DNA of 64,000 nucleotides from NCBI GenBank assembly GCA_037954325.1, contig JBBMNZ010000014.1, forward strand, positions 17,603,956-17,667,955. The letters run 5' to 3'. The notes under the pieces were generated by a model. The model saw only the letters and a program-made list of their open reading frames with translations. It did no database searches and had not been told where the DNA came from. Source of the DNA: Fistularia commersonii (taxonomy: Eukaryota > Chordata > Actinopteri > Syngnathiformes > Fistulariidae). Of this stretch, positions 62,611 to 64,000 are shown piece after piece. Within the stretch, counting starts at the first letter, position 1; the number at the start of each line of letters is the position of its first letter. The position numbers and the translations under genes are program-made.

Positions 62611-64000
62611 TCACAATGATTTTGACTTACATTATGCAGAATCAAGCCCTTTTCAACATATTTCAGCACCAGCAAGCTGCTAGAAAGGAATCTTTAGTTA
62701 TTGACACTCTTTTGCAAAAAAGCTTCAACTCAGTGAGAAAAACACTTTTTGACCATATGGCTATATCTTTTCAAAATGTTGCAGGATCACAATGATTTTG
62801 ACTTATATTATGCAGAATCAAGCCCCTTTCAACATATTTCAGCACCAGCAAGCTGCTAGAAAGGAATCTTAAGTTATTGACACTCTTTATCAAAAAAACT
62901 TCAACTCAGTGAGAAAAACACTTTTTGACCGTATGGCTATATCTTTTCAAAATGTTGCAGGATCACAATGATTTTGACTTATATTATGCATAATCAAGCC
63001 CTTTTCAACATATTTCAGCACCAGCAAGCTGCTAGAAAGGAATCTTTAGTTATTGACACTCTTTATCAAAAAAGCTTCAACTCAGTGAGATAAACACTTT
63101 TTGACCGTACGGCTATATCTTTTCAAAATGTTGCAGGATCACAATGATTTTGACTTACATTATGCAGAATCAAGCCCTTTTCAACATATTTCAGCACCAG
63201 CAAGCTGCTAGAAAGGAATCTTTAGTTATTGACACTCTGTTGCAAAAAAGCTTCAACTCAGTGAGATAAACACTTTTTGACCGTACGGCTATATCTTTTC
63301 AAAATGTTGCAGGATCACAATGATTTTGACTTACATTATGCAGAATCAAGCCCTTTTCAACATATTTCAGCACCAGCAAGCTGCTAGAAAGGAATCTTTA
63401 GTTATTGACACTCTGTTGCAAAAAAGCTTCAACTCAGTGAGATAAACACTTTTTGACCGTACGGCTATATCTTTTCAAAATATTGCAGGATCACAATGAT
63501 TTTGACTTATATTATGCAGAATCAAGCCCCTTTCAACATATTTCAGCACCAGCAAGCTGCTAGAAAGGAATCTTTAGTTATTGACACTCTTTATCAAAAA
63601 AACTTCAACTCAGTGAGAAAAACACTTTTTGACCGTATGGCTATATCTTTTCAAAATGTTGCAGGATCACAATGATTTTGACTTATATTATGCAGAATCA
63701 AGCCCTTTTCAACATATTTCAGCACCAGCAAGCTGCTAGAAAGGAATCTTTAGTTATTGACACTCTTTATCAAAAAAGCTTCAACTTTGTGAGAAAAACA
63801 CTTTTTGACCATATGGCTATATCTTTTCAAAATGTTGCAGGATCACAATGATTTTGACTTATATTATGCAGAATCAAGCCCCTTTCAACATATTTCAGCA
63901 CCAGCAAGCTGCTAGAAAGGAATCTTAAGTTATTGACACTCTTTATCAAAAAAACTTCAACTCAGTGAGAAAAACACTTTTTGACCGTATGGCTATATCT
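62611..64000. repeat. Rearranged HOR copy running off the window
   Basis: TTTTGC monomer, then a CCCC/TCTTAAGTT monomer (62787), a TTATC monomer with the private change GCATAATC (62963), then types 4-8 of the 16-mer (63139-64000), the last cut at 158 bp. The T8-run and ACTGTTTATC types are missing, so about two types were replaced by the TTTTGC and TCTTAAGTT monomers. The array clearly continues to the right. Confidence 0.8.

Larger units (their letters stand above)
1..64000. repeat. 176-bp tandem satellite array, probably centromeric/pericentromeric
   Basis: The landmark TCACAATGATTTTGAC recurs every 176 bp from position 1 to 63843, always on the same strand, giving about 364 monomers. Starts follow 1, 177, 353 and so on. 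After a few one-base shifts and one 52-bp deletion they settle on 6467+176n to the end. Neighbouring monomers differ by a limited set of recurring substitutions, and particular combinations recur in fixed order, which defines higher-order repeats. There is no interruption by genes, transposons, microsatellites or inverted blocks. Known centromeric satellites such as primate alpha satellite (171 bp) and Arabidopsis CEN180 (about 178 bp) share this near-nucleosome length and organisation. The centromeric role here is inferred, because chromatin data cannot be seen. I do not recognise the species. Confidence 0.97.

Noticed and set aside
1..64000. CRISPR array (regular repeats with spacers)
   Set aside because: The entire 176-bp unit is conserved, with no unique spacers between short repeats, and the unit is far longer than CRISPR repeats. 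It is a tandem satellite.
1..64000. Human or primate alpha satellite
   Set aside because: The period is 176 and not 171 bp, there is no CENP-B box, and I see no resemblance to the alpha consensus I know. The A/B-like alternation is analogy only.
1..64000. Assignment to a named satellite such as Brassica CentBr (176 bp), Arabidopsis CEN180 or Xenopus Fcr1 (about 174 bp)
   Set aside because: Similar length only. The sequence does not look like CEN180 or CentBr as I remember them, and I cannot recall Fcr1 well enough to compare. A database search of one monomer would settle it.

Overview
The whole 64 kb window is one uninterrupted tandem satellite array. The monomer is 176 bp, about 35% G+C, and every copy I read lies head to tail in the same orientation. 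I count about 364 monomers, the last cut off by the window end. I see no gene, RNA gene, transposon, inversion or non-satellite base. This is eukaryotic constitutive heterochromatin. Near-nucleosomal monomer length, nested higher-order repeats (HORs) and local homogenisation all fit a centromeric or pericentromeric satellite. The species cannot be read from the sequence. CpG is nearly confined to one palindrome, CCGTACGG, which has decayed by CpG-type transitions, while CAG/CTG sites persist. That suggests a genome with CpG methylation, more vertebrate-like than plant-like, but only weakly. I do not recognise the family.

Layout. (1) 1-6466: a 15-monomer HOR, a 14-monomer copy of it, then a scrambled stretch that includes a monomer pair with a 52 bp deletion. 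(2) 6467-16674: irregular mosaic of related monomer types with a recurring six-monomer cassette and a small trimer/dimer expansion at 12803-14210. (3) 16675-40434: two copies of a 48-monomer (8448 bp) block, at 16675-25122 and 31987-40434. Between and partly overlapping them is a 17-monomer (2992 bp) HOR amplified about three times (23187-32866), with a 5-monomer partial copy inside. (4) 40435-46066: mosaic with a 4-monomer and 5-monomer local expansion. (5) 46067-64000: a 16-monomer (2816 bp) HOR in complete and shortened copies, interleaved with a 2992 bp block duplicated 8624 bp apart.

Phase is strictly kept. From 6467 to 63843 the monomer starts fit 6467+176n, apart from a +1/-1 pair at about 40.74 and 42.09 kb. 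Single-base insertions cluster at 2.1-4.2 kb. Copies differ mainly by whole-monomer gains and losses and by hybrid monomers, as expected from unequal exchange in register.

Monomer coordinates used below start at TCACAATG = 1. Positions and differences were read by eye, so counts of small differences are not exhaustive.
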